NCBI RefSeq assembly: GCF_018223745.1
Contig: NZ_CP073653.1
Location: forward strand, 1,950,001-2,014,000
Direction of reading: 5' to 3'
Source: Clostridium beijerinckii
GTDB lineage: Bacteria; Bacillota; Clostridia; Clostridiales; Clostridiaceae
Length of the DNA stretch: 64,000 nucleotides
Shown: positions 19,721 through 29,330 of the stretch, in pieces
Layout: each line of letters starts with the position of its first letter
Position numbering within the stretch: the stretch's first letter is position 1
The notes under the pieces: generated by a model
Seen by the model: the letters and a program-made list of their open reading frames with translations, nothing else
What the model was told of the DNA's origin: nothing
The model's database searches: none
Translations under genes and position numbers: made by a program

Positions 19721-19837
19721 TAATTAATATATTCAGAATTTACGTTAAATTGTGTTTTTATAAATATTTATTATCTTACTATTTTGATAAAATGCGGTAC
19801 ATAGCTTGGAGATTATTCTAAAATAATACTTATTTTA

Positions 19838-19877
19838 GACAACAAATTTATTATTAATAAATTTGTTGTCTTTTTTT
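19838..19877 (+). terminator. Terminator downstream of HAD gene
   Basis: Hairpin gacaacaaattta / taaatttgttgtc followed by ttttttt. From 19878 to 20223 I see only A/T-rich DNA, with a TATAAT at 19923-19928 and an isolated ribosome-site-like aagggggagg near 19980 that precedes no usable ORF. Confidence 0.85.
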
Positions 19878-20223
19878 ATAAAATAATCATATAATATTTA
19901 ATAATTTTCTATAAATATATGTTATAATAGACTGGCGATGCATAAAATTGAGAGCTTCGTATTTATCTCGTTATTAACTTAAGGGGGAGGATAATAAGTT
20001 TATTATTAAACGTGTTAAGAAAGTTTTATTAACTTGAAAAATTCTCGAAATATGGTGTATCATATATATGGATTTTCTTTATTAAAATAGTGCGTTAATA
20101 GATACAATAGATTATTATGCGACGGTTTTGTTAAAAATAATAAACAATTATACTAAATAATATATATTTTATATGATTAGATTTGAAAATAAAAAGAAGA
20201 CAAAATGTTAAGGAGTGAATATT

Positions 20224-22158
20224 ATGGGAGATAATAAAAAATCTTTTATACAAAGTGCATTAGGTTCAGTTTTTTCTGTTTTTAGCGAAGAGGAATTAAA
20301 AGAACTGTCAAACGGCAGAAAAATTGCTATATGTGGAAAAGTTAACAATCCAGGGATAATAGAAGTTCCGGAAGGGGCTACACTTAATGAAATAATACAA
20401 TTATGTGGTGGGCTTATAAACAAAAGTAACTTTAAAGCAGCTCAAATAGGACTTCCTTTCGGTGGTTTTTTAACAGAGGACAGCTTAGATAAAGAATTTG
20501 ATTTTGGACTATTTTATGAAAATATTGCACGAACAATTATTGTTTTATCACAAGAAGACTGTATTATTCAATTTGAAAAATTTTATATAGAATATTTACT
20601 AGCAAAAATTAAAGATGGATCTTATAAGAACTATGAAGTTGTTAAAGAGGACATAACTGAAATGTTTAATATATTAAACAGAATAAGTAAAGGTGTGTCT
20701 AATATGCGTGAGATTTATCTTTTGAGAAATCTTGCAGTGACAGTGAAAAGTAAGATGAACCAAAAGCATAATATCATGGAAGAAATAATAGACAAATTCT
20801 ATGAAGAAATTGAAGAACATATAGAGGAAAAGAAGTGTTATACATCACAATGTAACCATTTAGTAAAATTAACAATTACTAAAAAATGTATTGGATGCGG
20901 AGCTTGTAAAAGAGCATGTCCTGTTGATTGCATAAATGGAGAATTAAAAAAGAAACATGAAATAGATTATAATAGATGTACACATTGTGGAGCATGTGTC
21001 TCTGCATGTCCTGTTGATGCAATAAGTGCAGGAGATAATACTATGTTATTTCTTAGAGATTTAGCAACACCTAATAAGGTTGTAATTACTCAGATGGCAC
21101 CAGCAGTTAGAGTTGCGATAGGTGAAGCTTTTGGCTTTGAACCAGGAGAGAATGTTGAAAAGAAAATAGCAGCAGGTCTTAGAAAACTAGGAGTAGATTA
21201 TGTGTTTGATACGAGCTGGGGAGCTGATTTAACAATAATGGAAGAAGCTGCAGAACTTCAAGAAAGACTTGAAAGACATCTAGCTGGGGATGAGAGTGTA
21301 AAACTTCCAATTCTTACTTCATGCTGTCCTTCATGGATTAAATTTATAGAGCAGAATTATGGAGATATGTTAGATGTTCCTTCTTCAGCTAAATCTCCAA
21401 TGGAGATGTTTGCTATAGTGGCTAAGGAAATATGGGCAAAAGAGAAGGGGCTTTCAAGAGATGAAGTTACTTCAGTTGCTATTATGCCATGTATTGCAAA
21501 GAAGTATGAAGCTTCAAGAGCAGAATTTTCAGTAGATATGAACTATGATGTTGATTATGTAATCACAACAAGAGAACTTATTAAAATATTTGAAAATTCA
21601 GGAATAAACTTAAAAGAAATTGAAGATGAAGAAATAGATACAGTTATGGGAGAATACACTGGAGCTGGAATTATATTTGGTAGAACAGGTGGAGTTATAG
21701 AAGCAGCTACAAGAACAGCTCTTGAAAAGATGACTGGAGAAAGATTCGATAATATAGAATTTGAAGGCCTTAGAGGTTGGGATGGATTCAGAGTTTGCGA
21801 ACTTGAAGCTGGAGATATAAAATTAAGAATAGGTGTTGCTCATGGACTTAGGGAAGCAGCTAAGATGTTAGATAAAATAAGATCAGGAGAAGAATTCTTC
21901 CATGCAATAGAAATAATGGCGTGTGTAGGTGGATGCATCGGCGGTGGTGGTCAACCTAAAACAAAGGGAAATAAGCAGGCAGCATTGCAAAAAAGAGCAG
22001 AAGGATTGAATAATATAGATAGATCAAAGACACTTAGAAGATCAAATGAAAATCCAGAAGTACTTGCTATATATGAAAAATATTTAGATCATCCATTAAG
22101 TAATAAAGCTCATGAGTTACTTCATACAGTATATTTCCCAAGAGTAAAAAAAGATTAG
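20224..22158 (+). CDS. [FeFe] hydrogenase with N-terminal SLBB/NuoF-like region
   Basis: A 644-residue cytoplasmic iron hydrogenase interconverting protons and H2. Residues ~35-110 resemble the SLBB fold of NuoF (GKVNNPGIIEVPEGATLNEII). Residues ~110-215 follow the C-terminal 4Fe-4S domain of NuoF, ending in IEEKKC, but the cysteine motif that binds its cluster is absent. Two 4Fe-4S ferredoxin motifs follow (from Cys222 and Cys252). The H-cluster domain has all three signatures: TSCCPSW (Cys367-368), MPCIAKKYE (Cys423) and MACVGGCIGGGGQP (Cys567, Cys571). No N-terminal 2Fe-2S domain exists. I start at ATG 20224 because the in-frame GTG at 20215 abuts the ribosome site aaggag. Single-gene unit. 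The likely electron partner is ferredoxin; NAD(P)H use is unproven. Confidence 0.93.
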   Translation: MGDNKKSFIQSALGSVFSVFSEEELKELSNGRKIAICGKVNNPGIIEVPEGATLNEIIQLCGGLINKSNFKAAQIGLPFGGFLTEDSLDKEFDFGLFYENIARTIIVLSQEDCIIQFEKFYIEYLLAKIKDGSYKNYEVVKEDITEMFNILNRISKGVSNMREIYLLRNLAVTVKSKMNQKHNIMEEIIDKFYEEIEEHIEEKKCYTSQCNHLVKLTITKKCIGCGACKRACPVDCINGELKKKHEIDYNRCTHCGACVSACPVDAISAGDNTMLFLRDLATPNKVVITQMAPAVRVAIGEAFGFEPGENVEKKIAAGLRKLGVDYVFDTSWGADLTIMEEAAELQERLERHLAGDESVKLPILTSCCPSWIKFIEQNYGDMLDVPSSAKSPMEMFAIVAKEIWAKEKGLSRDEVTSVAIMPCIAKKYEASRAEFSVDMNYDVDYVITTRELIKIFENSGINLKEIEDEEIDTVMGEYTGAGIIFGRTGGVIEAATRTALEKMTGERFDNIEFEGLRGWDGFRVCELEAGDIKLRIGVAHGLREAAKMLDKIRSGEEFFHAIEIMACVGGCIGGGGQPKTKGNKQAALQKRAEGLNNIDRSKTLRRSNENPEVLAIYEKYLDHPLSNKAHELLHTVYFPRVKKD

Positions 22159-22190
22159 AACATTAATTTGAGTGTGATTTAAAATTATAG

Positions 22191-22223
22191 AAAAACCTCG
22201 ATGTTAAATATCGAGGTTTTTCT
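22191..22223 (+). terminator. Terminator after hydrogenase gene
   Basis: Perfect hairpin aaaaacctcgat / atcgaggttttt with a small loop. Confidence 0.9.
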
Positions 22224-22888
22224 TGGAATTATATTAAAATATAGAATAATATAATTTTTACAGTTTATTATTTGGAAGAGTATTTTTATAATTTTCTTTA
22301 CATATGCAATTGAAATTTATAATATTAATGTATACGTGTTTTTTCATATGATTATGAGTATATTTAAATATTCTTTATGTAATGTTAAATTTTATTATAT
22401 ATTTAATAAGTATTTTCTATTAATATATTTTGAGGGAAAATCGGATTCAATTATATATAATACATTTATATTTCGTATAATGAAATTATGCAAGTTATAG
22501 CATAAAGAATAGTGTTTGTTTATATTATCTTTAAATATTTTAATTTACTTATTTAAGCCAAGTAATATTAATACTTTATCACCTAATAAATTGATCAAGT
22601 AATGATAATATTATTAAATTTTACTTGAAATTAATAAAAGATATCATATGATTATTATCAATTGATAAAGGAGTAGATGTTGGCTATTAATTTTTTAGTA
22701 GTAAGATAACATAATTTGAAGTGATTCAAGAAATACTACAATTGTTAAAATAAGGTGAGTAATATTAAAATTAGGTTAAGTTTTTTAAAAAGAGTTTAAA
22801 AATGTTACAAAATAGAATATACTTGTTACTGGATTATGATATTTAACAATATGTCGAATATTTATATTTTATAGGGAGATGTGATAAT
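22224..22888. other. Long A/T-rich intergenic region
   Basis: About 665 bases with no ORF of note, no recognised riboswitch and no clear repeat. It must contain the promoter for the DUF47-Pit pair, but no convincing Pho-box direct repeat or -35/-10 pair could be fixed. A short inverted pattern, attgatcaagtaatgataat and its loose complement near 22650, is the only structure seen. Confidence 0.4.
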
Positions 22889-23512
22889 ATGTTTAATTTA
22901 AATCCAAAAGAAGATAAATTCTATAAAATGTTTATAGAAGCTGCACAAAATGTAGAGGAAGGTGCAAAAGTATTAAGAGAAAGCCTAAACTCATTATCCA
23001 ATATTGAACTTAATGTTAGCAAGATCGAAGAATTAGAACATAACGGTGATAGATTAGTAAATGTTATGGTTAAAGAATTAAATGATTCATTTATAACTCC
23101 TTTTGATAGAGAAGACATGTACTTATTGATTAAAAGATTAGATGACATTTTAGATTTAATCAACTCAACAATACATAGATTTGTAATGTTTAACGTTACT
23201 GAAAGTACAGAACCAGCAAAATATTTAGCTGATATGATAATAAAATCTACAAAACTCATATCTGAATTAATGGATGAACTTCATTTAATAGCTGGTAAAA
23301 ATAATATAAATGAAAAGATAGTAACAATAAACCAAATAGAAAGTGAAGTAGATCGTTTATTTAGAAATACAGTAGGTGACTTGTTTAGAAATGAAAAAGA
23401 TCCTATAGAAATTATAAAATGGAAAGAAATATATCAAATATTAGAAAACACTATTGATAAGTGTGAAAAAATTGCAAATATTGTAGAGGGAGTTGTCATT
23501 AAGAATGTTTAG
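22889..23512 (+). CDS. DUF47 (PhoU-like) Pit accessory protein
   Basis: A 207-residue all-helical cytoplasmic protein of the DUF47/PhoU-like group. Characteristic segments are NPKEDKFYKMFIEAAQNVEEGAKVL at the N-terminus and ITPFDREDMYLLIKRLDDILDLIN in the middle; the latter acidic motifs bind metal in PhoU folds. Genes of this family nearly always precede a Pit transporter and modulate it. The next gene, Pit, begins inside this stop codon region (overlap of 8 bases), so the two are translationally coupled. Confidence 0.9.
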   Translation: MFNLNPKEDKFYKMFIEAAQNVEEGAKVLRESLNSLSNIELNVSKIEELEHNGDRLVNVMVKELNDSFITPFDREDMYLLIKRLDDILDLINSTIHRFVMFNVTESTEPAKYLADMIIKSTKLISELMDELHLIAGKNNINEKIVTINQIESEVDRLFRNTVGDLFRNEKDPIEIIKWKEIYQILENTIDKCEKIANIVEGVVIKNV

Positions 23513-24503
23513 TACTATGACTATAACAGTATTAATAGTAATTACAGTATTAATATTTGACTTTATCAATGGATTCCATGATACAGCAACAGCGGTAGCT
23601 ACTTCTATTACAACAAGAGCGCTTAAACCGCAAACAGCTATAGTAATATGTGCAATTTTTAATTTCATTGGTGCATTCTCAGGAACAGCGGTTGCAAAAA
23701 CTGTAGGAGAAAACATAGTAAGTCATAATTCTATGCCTCAATGGGTTATATTAGGAGTTTTAATTTCAGCAATAATATGGAACATAATAACATGGTATTT
23801 TGGTATTCCAAGTAGTTCATCTCATGCGTTAATAGGTGCACTAGTTGGTGGCGGAATAGCTTATAATTTGAAATTTGATGTAGTAAATTGGTATAATCTT
23901 TTTCATGATGTTGTAATATGGATATTTATTGCACCAATTATTGGTTTTACAGTGGGATACATATTAATGATATTATTAAATTGGATATTAAAACCATTTA
24001 AGCCTGGAATAATAAATAAAATCTTTTTGAAATTACAAGTTGTTGCTGGTTCACTTATGGCATTAAATCATGGAAGTAATGATGCTCAAAAGTCTATGGG
24101 ATTAATAACTATGGCATTATTAAGTGGTGGACTTATCAGTACATTTGAAGTGCCAACATGGGTTATAGCATGTTGTGCTATAGCTATGGCTCTTGGAACA
24201 GCATCTGGAGGAAAAAAAATTATCAAAACAATGGGAAGCGGGATGGCAAAACTTACACCAGTAAATGGATTTGCGGCTCAAACAGGAGGCGCAGCTGTAA
24301 TATTTTTAGCAACACTATTTCACGCCCCAGTAAGTACAACTCACATTATTTCAACAACTGTAATGGGAGTAGGAGCTTCTAAAAGAATTAAATCTGTAAA
24401 ATGGGGAGTTGCTCAAAATATAGTTTGGGCTTGGATTTTAACTATTCCAATAACAGCAGCTCTTTCAGCATTTATTATATTTATAGCTAAGCTATTTATT
24501 TAG
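23505..24503 (+). CDS. pit: Inorganic phosphate transporter, Pit family
   Basis: A 332-residue membrane symporter of the PiT family, low-affinity phosphate (metal-phosphate) uptake. The duplicated PiT signature is visible twice: FDFINGFHDTATAVATSI with WYFGIPSSSSHALIGAL in the first half, and LNHGSNDAQKSMG with HAPVSTTHIISTTVMG in the second. About ten TM helices occur. I place the start at ATG 23505, overlapping the DUF47 stop; an upstream TTG at 23493 would be in frame but sits within the ribosome site region gagggag. A terminator follows. Confidence 0.92.
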   Translation: MFSTMTITVLIVITVLIFDFINGFHDTATAVATSITTRALKPQTAIVICAIFNFIGAFSGTAVAKTVGENIVSHNSMPQWVILGVLISAIIWNIITWYFGIPSSSSHALIGALVGGGIAYNLKFDVVNWYNLFHDVVIWIFIAPIIGFTVGYILMILLNWILKPFKPGIINKIFLKLQVVAGSLMALNHGSNDAQKSMGLITMALLSGGLISTFEVPTWVIACCAIAMALGTASGGKKIIKTMGSGMAKLTPVNGFAAQTGGAAVIFLATLFHAPVSTTHIISTTVMGVGASKRIKSVKWGVAQNIVWAWILTIPITAALSAFIIFIAKLFI

Positions 24504-24572
24504 GTATTTAAGTAATAAGTTGGAGAAACTTATGTTAAGATCTTATATATGCAATAGATGATATTTTAAAAT

Positions 24573-24620
24573 AATAAACCTATAGATTTCATATAACTGA
24601 GATTTATAGGTTTATTTTTA
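24573..24620 (+). terminator. Terminator after pit
   Basis: Inverted repeat aataaacctata / tataggtttatt followed by a T-rich tail. Confidence 0.75.
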
Positions 24621-24679
24621 TATTATATGAATAATTTATTAATATAAAGATAATCAATCTAATGTTATATGGAGGAAGA

Positions 24680-25876
24680 ATGAACAGTTTGACTTATGAA
24701 GAGTTGATACTTCTAGATAATCTGATATATTTAAAATGGGATATAAAAGAAAATGAAAAACTTATAAATCTTGTAGATAATTTATTAAAAAGTGAGAATT
24801 TTGACTATCTTATGGAAGCCATTGGAGATTGTATAATAAGAATGGATACAAAAGAATGGATAATGATATTAAATCAAATAAAAGTTAAACCAAATTTAAG
24901 TAATCTAAGAATTAAGAATATAAATGATTATAATAATGGAATGGAATATGCCTGCTTTGTAAACGAGGAGGGGAATGCAACAGTAATTTTTAGAGGAACA
25001 GCTACAACAAAAGAATGGAATGACAATGGTAAAGGTGCTTATGAATATGATACACTTGAACAAATAGAGGCCTTAAAATATATAAATAACCTTGAATATA
25101 GTGATATTACGGTATCAGGCCATTCTAAGGGCGGGAACAAGGCTCAATATGTATCAATATTCTCTCCTAAGGTAAGCAAATGTGTTTCTATTGATGGACA
25201 GGGATTTTCGAAAGAATTTATCAGTAGATATGGAGAAGAGATTAGTAAAAACAAGGAAAAAATTATATCTATAAATGCAAAATACGATTATGTAAATTGT
25301 TTATTTAATTTGATATCAGAAAAGAATATATATATAAAAACTGAAATCCAGATTAATCCATTTGATTACCACAAGGCAAGTGTGCTTTTAGACGGAAATG
25401 GCAATTTAAGAGATGAGACAAATGAAGCTGAATTTTCAAAAATAATTAATTACTTTTCTTCCAGCATAATATCAAATTTACCCGATAATTTAAGATATTT
25501 AGTGATAGATGGCATTGTAAATGTAATAGAGCTCATGTTGTGCAGGACTGATGGTAAGGATAATCTATTTAAATCATTAGGCGAGTATTTAATAATGTTT
25601 TGCCATGATGGTTGTTCTAACTATAAAGAATTTTTTAGTATAGGATATGCTGTATCAGAGATATTGATCTTACCATTATTGTTTTGGAAGGATTTTGTTA
25701 TTGTAGAGGAAAGCAATTCAAAGGAATTGCTTAATAATGTAGTAGTAAGAATGAAGTTATTGGAAAGTATGTCGATAAAAAAATTACAAATAATAGATAA
25801 GAGCCAAATAGATTTAATACAGAGCATATCAAGTGCAGTTGATGAGCTGATATATAGGATTGAGAATGAGATTTAG
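24680..25876 (+). CDS. Mbeg1-like (DUF2974) lipase-fold hydrolase
   Basis: A 398-residue protein with an alpha/beta-hydrolase core. The nucleophile elbow is VSGHSKGGNKAQY with Ser149, preceded by ATVIFRGTATTKEWNDN, which resembles the oxyanion-hole strand of class 3 lipases. The pattern matches DUF2974/Mbeg1-like proteins common in Firmicutes. No signal peptide is present, so it is likely cytoplasmic. The start is ATG 24680, eight bases after ggagga; the in-frame ATG at 24662 lies upstream of that site. The C-terminal ~130 residues are helical and unassigned. It may be co-transcribed with the metallophosphoesterase 39 bases downstream. Substrate unknown. Confidence 0.75.
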   Translation: MNSLTYEELILLDNLIYLKWDIKENEKLINLVDNLLKSENFDYLMEAIGDCIIRMDTKEWIMILNQIKVKPNLSNLRIKNINDYNNGMEYACFVNEEGNATVIFRGTATTKEWNDNGKGAYEYDTLEQIEALKYINNLEYSDITVSGHSKGGNKAQYVSIFSPKVSKCVSIDGQGFSKEFISRYGEEISKNKEKIISINAKYDYVNCLFNLISEKNIYIKTEIQINPFDYHKASVLLDGNGNLRDETNEAEFSKIINYFSSSIISNLPDNLRYLVIDGIVNVIELMLCRTDGKDNLFKSLGEYLIMFCHDGCSNYKEFFSIGYAVSEILILPLLFWKDFVIVEESNSKELLNNVVVRMKLLESMSIKKLQIIDKSQIDLIQSISSAVDELIYRIENEI

Positions 25877-25915
25877 AGGTATAAAAAATAGTATTGAAAG
25901 AAATGGAGTAAATAA

Positions 25916-26764
25916 ATGATTAAAAATTTATTGACATTATCAGGTTTTGCTTTAATCTCTGCATTAATATATTTAGATAATAAAATTATAAAATTATCTA
26001 AATATGAAATAAAAAGTAATAAGATTCCAAAAGAATTTAATAAATTTAAGATAATTCATTTATCAGATTTTCATAACTATAATTTTATCGGAAAAGATAA
26101 TTTCCAGGTGATTAAAAAAATTGATACTGAAGCTCCAAACATTATCGTTATGACTGGAGACATGGTTAATAAATATGATAAAGATTTTAGCGTTTTTTTT
26201 AAGCTAGCAGAAACTTTGAGTAAAAGTTATAAAATATATTATATTATAGGTAACCATGAACAGAGATTAAAAAAACACGATTTAGATTTTATTACAAAAA
26301 GGCTGAGTGAATTTAATATAACTATACTAAATGATGAAAAACTCACTATTCAAGAAAAGGGTAGTTGTCTTAATATTTATGGCATAAATATCCCTCTTTC
26401 ATTTTATAAAACAAGAAATAGGCCTTCAAATATAGAAGAAGTAATTGGGAAAGTATTAAAGAGGTGCGATTCCAAAGAATATAATATATTATTAGCTCAT
26501 AATCCACTATATTTTAAAGAATATACAAAATTTGACATAGATTTAGTTTTATCAGGACATGTTCATGGAGGAATGATTAGATTACCATTTATAGGTGGAA
26601 TACTTTCTCCAGAAAGAAAATTTTTCCCTAAGTATAACAGTGGAATTTATACAATAGATACGAAAAAGCTTATTGTAAGTAGAGGAATGGGACATAGTAA
26701 ACCCGGTATAAGATTATTTAATATGCCAGAAATCTTAAGTATAACTTTAAGAAATGAATCCTAG
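25916..26764 (+). CDS. Membrane-anchored metallophosphoesterase (YkuE/YaeI type)
   Basis: A 282-residue calcineurin-like phosphoesterase. An N-terminal hydrophobic segment (about residues 3-20) anchors it, followed by the di-metal motifs IHLSDFHNYNF, VMTGDMVNK, IIGNHEQR, LLAHNPLYF and LSGHVHGGMIRLP. This order and the closing KPGIRLFNMPEI match the YkuE-like phosphodiesterases acting outside or at the membrane. The first motif reads DFH rather than DxH with Leu, still conserving Asp and His. It follows the lipase-like gene closely. Confidence 0.88.
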   Translation: MIKNLLTLSGFALISALIYLDNKIIKLSKYEIKSNKIPKEFNKFKIIHLSDFHNYNFIGKDNFQVIKKIDTEAPNIIVMTGDMVNKYDKDFSVFFKLAETLSKSYKIYYIIGNHEQRLKKHDLDFITKRLSEFNITILNDEKLTIQEKGSCLNIYGINIPLSFYKTRNRPSNIEEVIGKVLKRCDSKEYNILLAHNPLYFKEYTKFDIDLVLSGHVHGGMIRLPFIGGILSPERKFFPKYNSGIYTIDTKKLIVSRGMGHSKPGIRLFNMPEILSITLRNES

Positions 26765-26772
26765 AAATTTAA

Positions 26773-26940
26773 AGTTTTTTTAAAATAAACTTAGTTATTT
26801 TACTTTGGGAGTTAAAACCTAATTTGGAAATTCCAAGTTATGGAAAGCCCATGGAAGGGAGCGAATTGAGAGAACATCTAAAATATCTCATAGATAATTT
26901 AGATGAAATTGCAAGACCTGAGCAAGGAAAATTTGTTTAA
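26773..26940 (+). pseudogene. Possible C-terminal gene remnant
   Basis: An open stretch of 55 codons ends in TAA at 26938 and reads like real protein in its last part: PNLEIPSYGKPMEGSEL, then HLKYLIDNLDEIARPEQGKF. Only the last 29 codons follow an ATG (26851), without a clear ribosome site, and the upstream part contains A/T-rich filler. I do not recognise the family. It may be the decayed tail of a lost enzyme gene between the phosphoesterase and the YvlD-like gene. Confidence 0.35.
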
Positions 26941-27084
26941 TTTGATTATTTATACAGTATTGGAAGTATCATTTATATACTAATTAATATTACATATAAA
27001 AAACATAATATATTTTTATAAGGTGGGAACAATATAATTACACCCAAATAAAATTAATTTTTTAATTTAAGGAGGTAATTATTT

Positions 27085-27462
27085 ATGGTACATGATAAAG
27101 AACATTCAGCAAAAGAGGGTTCTAATAACAGGAGCATAGGTGGATGGATTATAAGATTGGTTTTAACAGTTGTAGTTTTAGGCATAACATCTTTCTTAAC
27201 ACCTGGCTTTACTATTACAGGAATGTGGTCATTTTTAATAGCTGCGGTGGTAATAAGTGTAATAGATTATCTAGTAGAGGCGTTCATGGGTGTTGATGCA
27301 TCACCTTTTGGAAGAGGTATAAAAGGATTTTTCATAGCAGCAATAATATTATATGTGGCTCAATTTTTTGTTCCAACTATGGCAGTATCTATCATTGGAG
27401 CAATTTTAGCTGCTTTAGTTATTGGAATATTAGATGCAATATTGCCCGGGAAAGTAATGTAA
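27085..27462 (+). CDS. YvlD/phage-holin superfamily IV membrane protein
   Basis: A 125-residue protein with a ~20-residue polar start and four predicted TM helices (about 22-42, 47-67, 78-98 and 100-120). The pattern LTPGFTITGMWSFLIAAVVISVI and the Gly-rich ends match the family named after mycobacterial phage holins (PF04020, YvlD). Bacterial members are housekeeping membrane proteins linked to envelope stress rather than lysis. It has a very strong ribosome site, aaggaggtaatt. Monocistronic. Confidence 0.82.
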   Translation: MVHDKEHSAKEGSNNRSIGGWIIRLVLTVVVLGITSFLTPGFTITGMWSFLIAAVVISVIDYLVEAFMGVDASPFGRGIKGFFIAAIILYVAQFFVPTMAVSIIGAILAALVIGILDAILPGKVM

Positions 27463-27494
27463 ATATTTAATAAGTAATAATATTTTCACAATAT

Positions 27495-27530
27495 TAGGGA
27501 TGATTATTTTATAATCATCCCTATAATTTT
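27495..27530 (+). terminator. Terminator after YvlD-like gene
   Basis: Perfect hairpin tagggatgatta / taatcatcccta with a short loop and a weak T tail. Confidence 0.75.
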
Positions 27531-27598
27531 GCATCTTGTTTTTTATAAAACATAAATATATAATTTTATATAATTTAGTGCTTAAAAAGGAGAATTTT

Positions 27599-27979
27599 AT
27601 GGATATAAATCATATACATCATATTGCGATAATTGCGTCTAATTATGAAGTATCAAAAAATTTTTATGTAAATATATTAGGATTTGAAATAATACGAGAA
27701 AATTATAGGAAAGATAGGGATTCATATAAACTGGATTTAAAGATAGGAAGTAGTGAAATTGAACTTTTCTCTATGCCAAATGCGCCTAAGAGACCATCAT
27801 ATCCAGAAGCATGTGGACTGAGACATTTAGCTTTTCATGTAAAAGATATTGAAGAAGTAATAAGAGAGTTAAATGAAAAAGGGATTGAAACAGAGCCAAT
27901 TAGAATAGATGAATATACAAATAGGAAATTTACTTTTTTTAGTGATCCAGATGGTCTGCCCTTAGAATTACATGAATAA
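27599..27979 (+). CDS. VOC-family (glyoxalase-like) metalloprotein
   Basis: A 126-residue vicinal-oxygen-chelate protein. It contains the paired beta-alpha-beta-beta-beta units: INHIHHIAIIASNYEVSKNFYVNILGFEII, and CGLRHLAFHVKDIEEVI ending in FFSDPDGLPLELHE. Candidate metal ligands are His7, a Glu in the first module, His near residue 79 and the Glu of LELHE. The sequence resembles the SMU.1112c/YwbC-type proteins annotated as lactoylglutathione lyase-like; true activity is unknown. I use ATG 27599 after aaggag; upstream in-frame codons lack a ribosome site. It lies 40 bases before the aminotransferase gene and may share its mRNA. Confidence 0.85.
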   Translation: MDINHIHHIAIIASNYEVSKNFYVNILGFEIIRENYRKDRDSYKLDLKIGSSEIELFSMPNAPKRPSYPEACGLRHLAFHVKDIEEVIRELNEKGIETEPIRIDEYTNRKFTFFSDPDGLPLELHE

Positions 27980-28019
27980 GCACATGAGGCAATAAAAATT
28001 ATTAAGGAGGGTATTTTTA

Positions 28020-29210
28020 ATGAAGTATGATTTTGAAACACTAGTATCTCGAAATAATGTAGGTGCAAGTAAATGGAATTTGATGAGAAAAATTAATAAT
28101 GATGTTAGTGAATCTATAGTGCCTTTTTCTGTTGCAGACATGGAATTTAAAAATCCACCAGAAATTATTGAAGGGCTTAAAGAATATATAGACTCTAGTA
28201 TTATGGGATATACAGAAGCTACATATAAGTATTATAAAGCAGTATGCAATTGGATGGAAAGAAGACATACATGGAATATAGAGAAAGAATGGATTACTGA
28301 ATTCTCAGGTGTTGTGCCAGCACTATATACAATTGTTAGAGCGCTTACTAAAGAGGAAGATAATGTTTTAGTGATGACACCTGTATATTATCCTTTTTAT
28401 AAAGCAATTACAGATAATAATAGAAAGATAATAAAAAGTGAATTAATACTTAATGAAGATCATTATGAAATAAATTTTGAAGATTTCGAAGAGAAAGCCA
28501 AATTAGAGGAGACCAAATTACTAATTTTATGTAATCCGCATAATCCAGTCGGACGAGTTTGGAGTGAAGAGGAGTTAAAAAATATTGGTAGAATATGTTG
28601 TGATAATAATGTTATTGTAGTATCTGATGAAATTCATTTTGATCTAATAATGCCAGGGTTTAAACATACAGTTTTTGCAAATATATCTGAAGAATTTGCG
28701 AATAATTCAGTTATTTGTACAGCACCAAGTAAGACTTTTAACTTAGCAGGTCTTCAAGTTTCTAATATTGTTATTAAAAATAAAAAAATAAGAGATAAAG
28801 TCAGGTATGAACGTAGAAAGTTTACAGGAAATTTAGGTCTTAATATTTTTGGATACAAAGCATGTGAAATTGCTTATAATGAATGCGAGCAATGGCTTGA
28901 GGAACTTATACAGACTATAAATAAGAATAGAAAAGTTGTAGAAGACTTTTTTAGGAGTAATATTCCTGAGGTCAATATAATAAACCTAGAAGGAACTTAT
29001 TTGCAATGGCTAGATTTTAGAACATTGGAGAAGGATCATAAGGTATTAGAAAAATTTATGATAACAGAAGCGATGTTTTTCTTAGATGAAGGTTATGTTT
29101 TTGGCGATGAGGGTAAAGGATTCGAGAGAATAAATTTAGCATGTCCAACAAAGGTGCTTAAAGAAGCATTGGATAGATTATTAGAAGCTGTAGAAAGGTG
29201 CTACAGATAG
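28020..29210 (+). CDS. patB: MalY/PatB-type PLP aminotransferase (cystathionine beta-lyase)
   Basis: A 396-residue fold-type I PLP enzyme of the MalY/PatB subgroup, usually C-S lyases acting on cystathionine or other cysteine conjugates. Evidence includes the start NNVGASKWNLM, the substrate-side motif FSVADMEFKNPPEI, LILCNPHNPVGRVW, VVSDEIHFDLIMPG and the PLP lysine in TAPSKTFNLAGLQ. Length is typical. The ribosome site aaggaggg is strong. It likely supplies homocysteine/methionine or sulfide metabolism; aminotransferase activity is possible too. Confidence 0.88.
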   Translation: MKYDFETLVSRNNVGASKWNLMRKINNDVSESIVPFSVADMEFKNPPEIIEGLKEYIDSSIMGYTEATYKYYKAVCNWMERRHTWNIEKEWITEFSGVVPALYTIVRALTKEEDNVLVMTPVYYPFYKAITDNNRKIIKSELILNEDHYEINFEDFEEKAKLEETKLLILCNPHNPVGRVWSEEELKNIGRICCDNNVIVVSDEIHFDLIMPGFKHTVFANISEEFANNSVICTAPSKTFNLAGLQVSNIVIKNKKIRDKVRYERRKFTGNLGLNIFGYKACEIAYNECEQWLEELIQTINKNRKVVEDFFRSNIPEVNIINLEGTYLQWLDFRTLEKDHKVLEKFMITEAMFFLDEGYVFGDEGKGFERINLACPTKVLKEALDRLLEAVERCYR

Positions 29211-29263
29211 ACATGCTAAATATCATCCTTAAGTAATTATCTTATTTAAATTCAATAAAAATG

Positions 29264-29310
29264 AAACTATATTTATATGAACAATTATTTATAGAAATAT
29301 AGTTTTAAAG
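29264..29310 (+). terminator. Terminator after patB
   Basis: Inverted repeat aaactatattt / aaatatagttt with a ~20-base loop followed by tt-rich DNA. Confidence 0.5.
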
Positions 29311-29330
29311 TAATATATGATTAAATTTAT

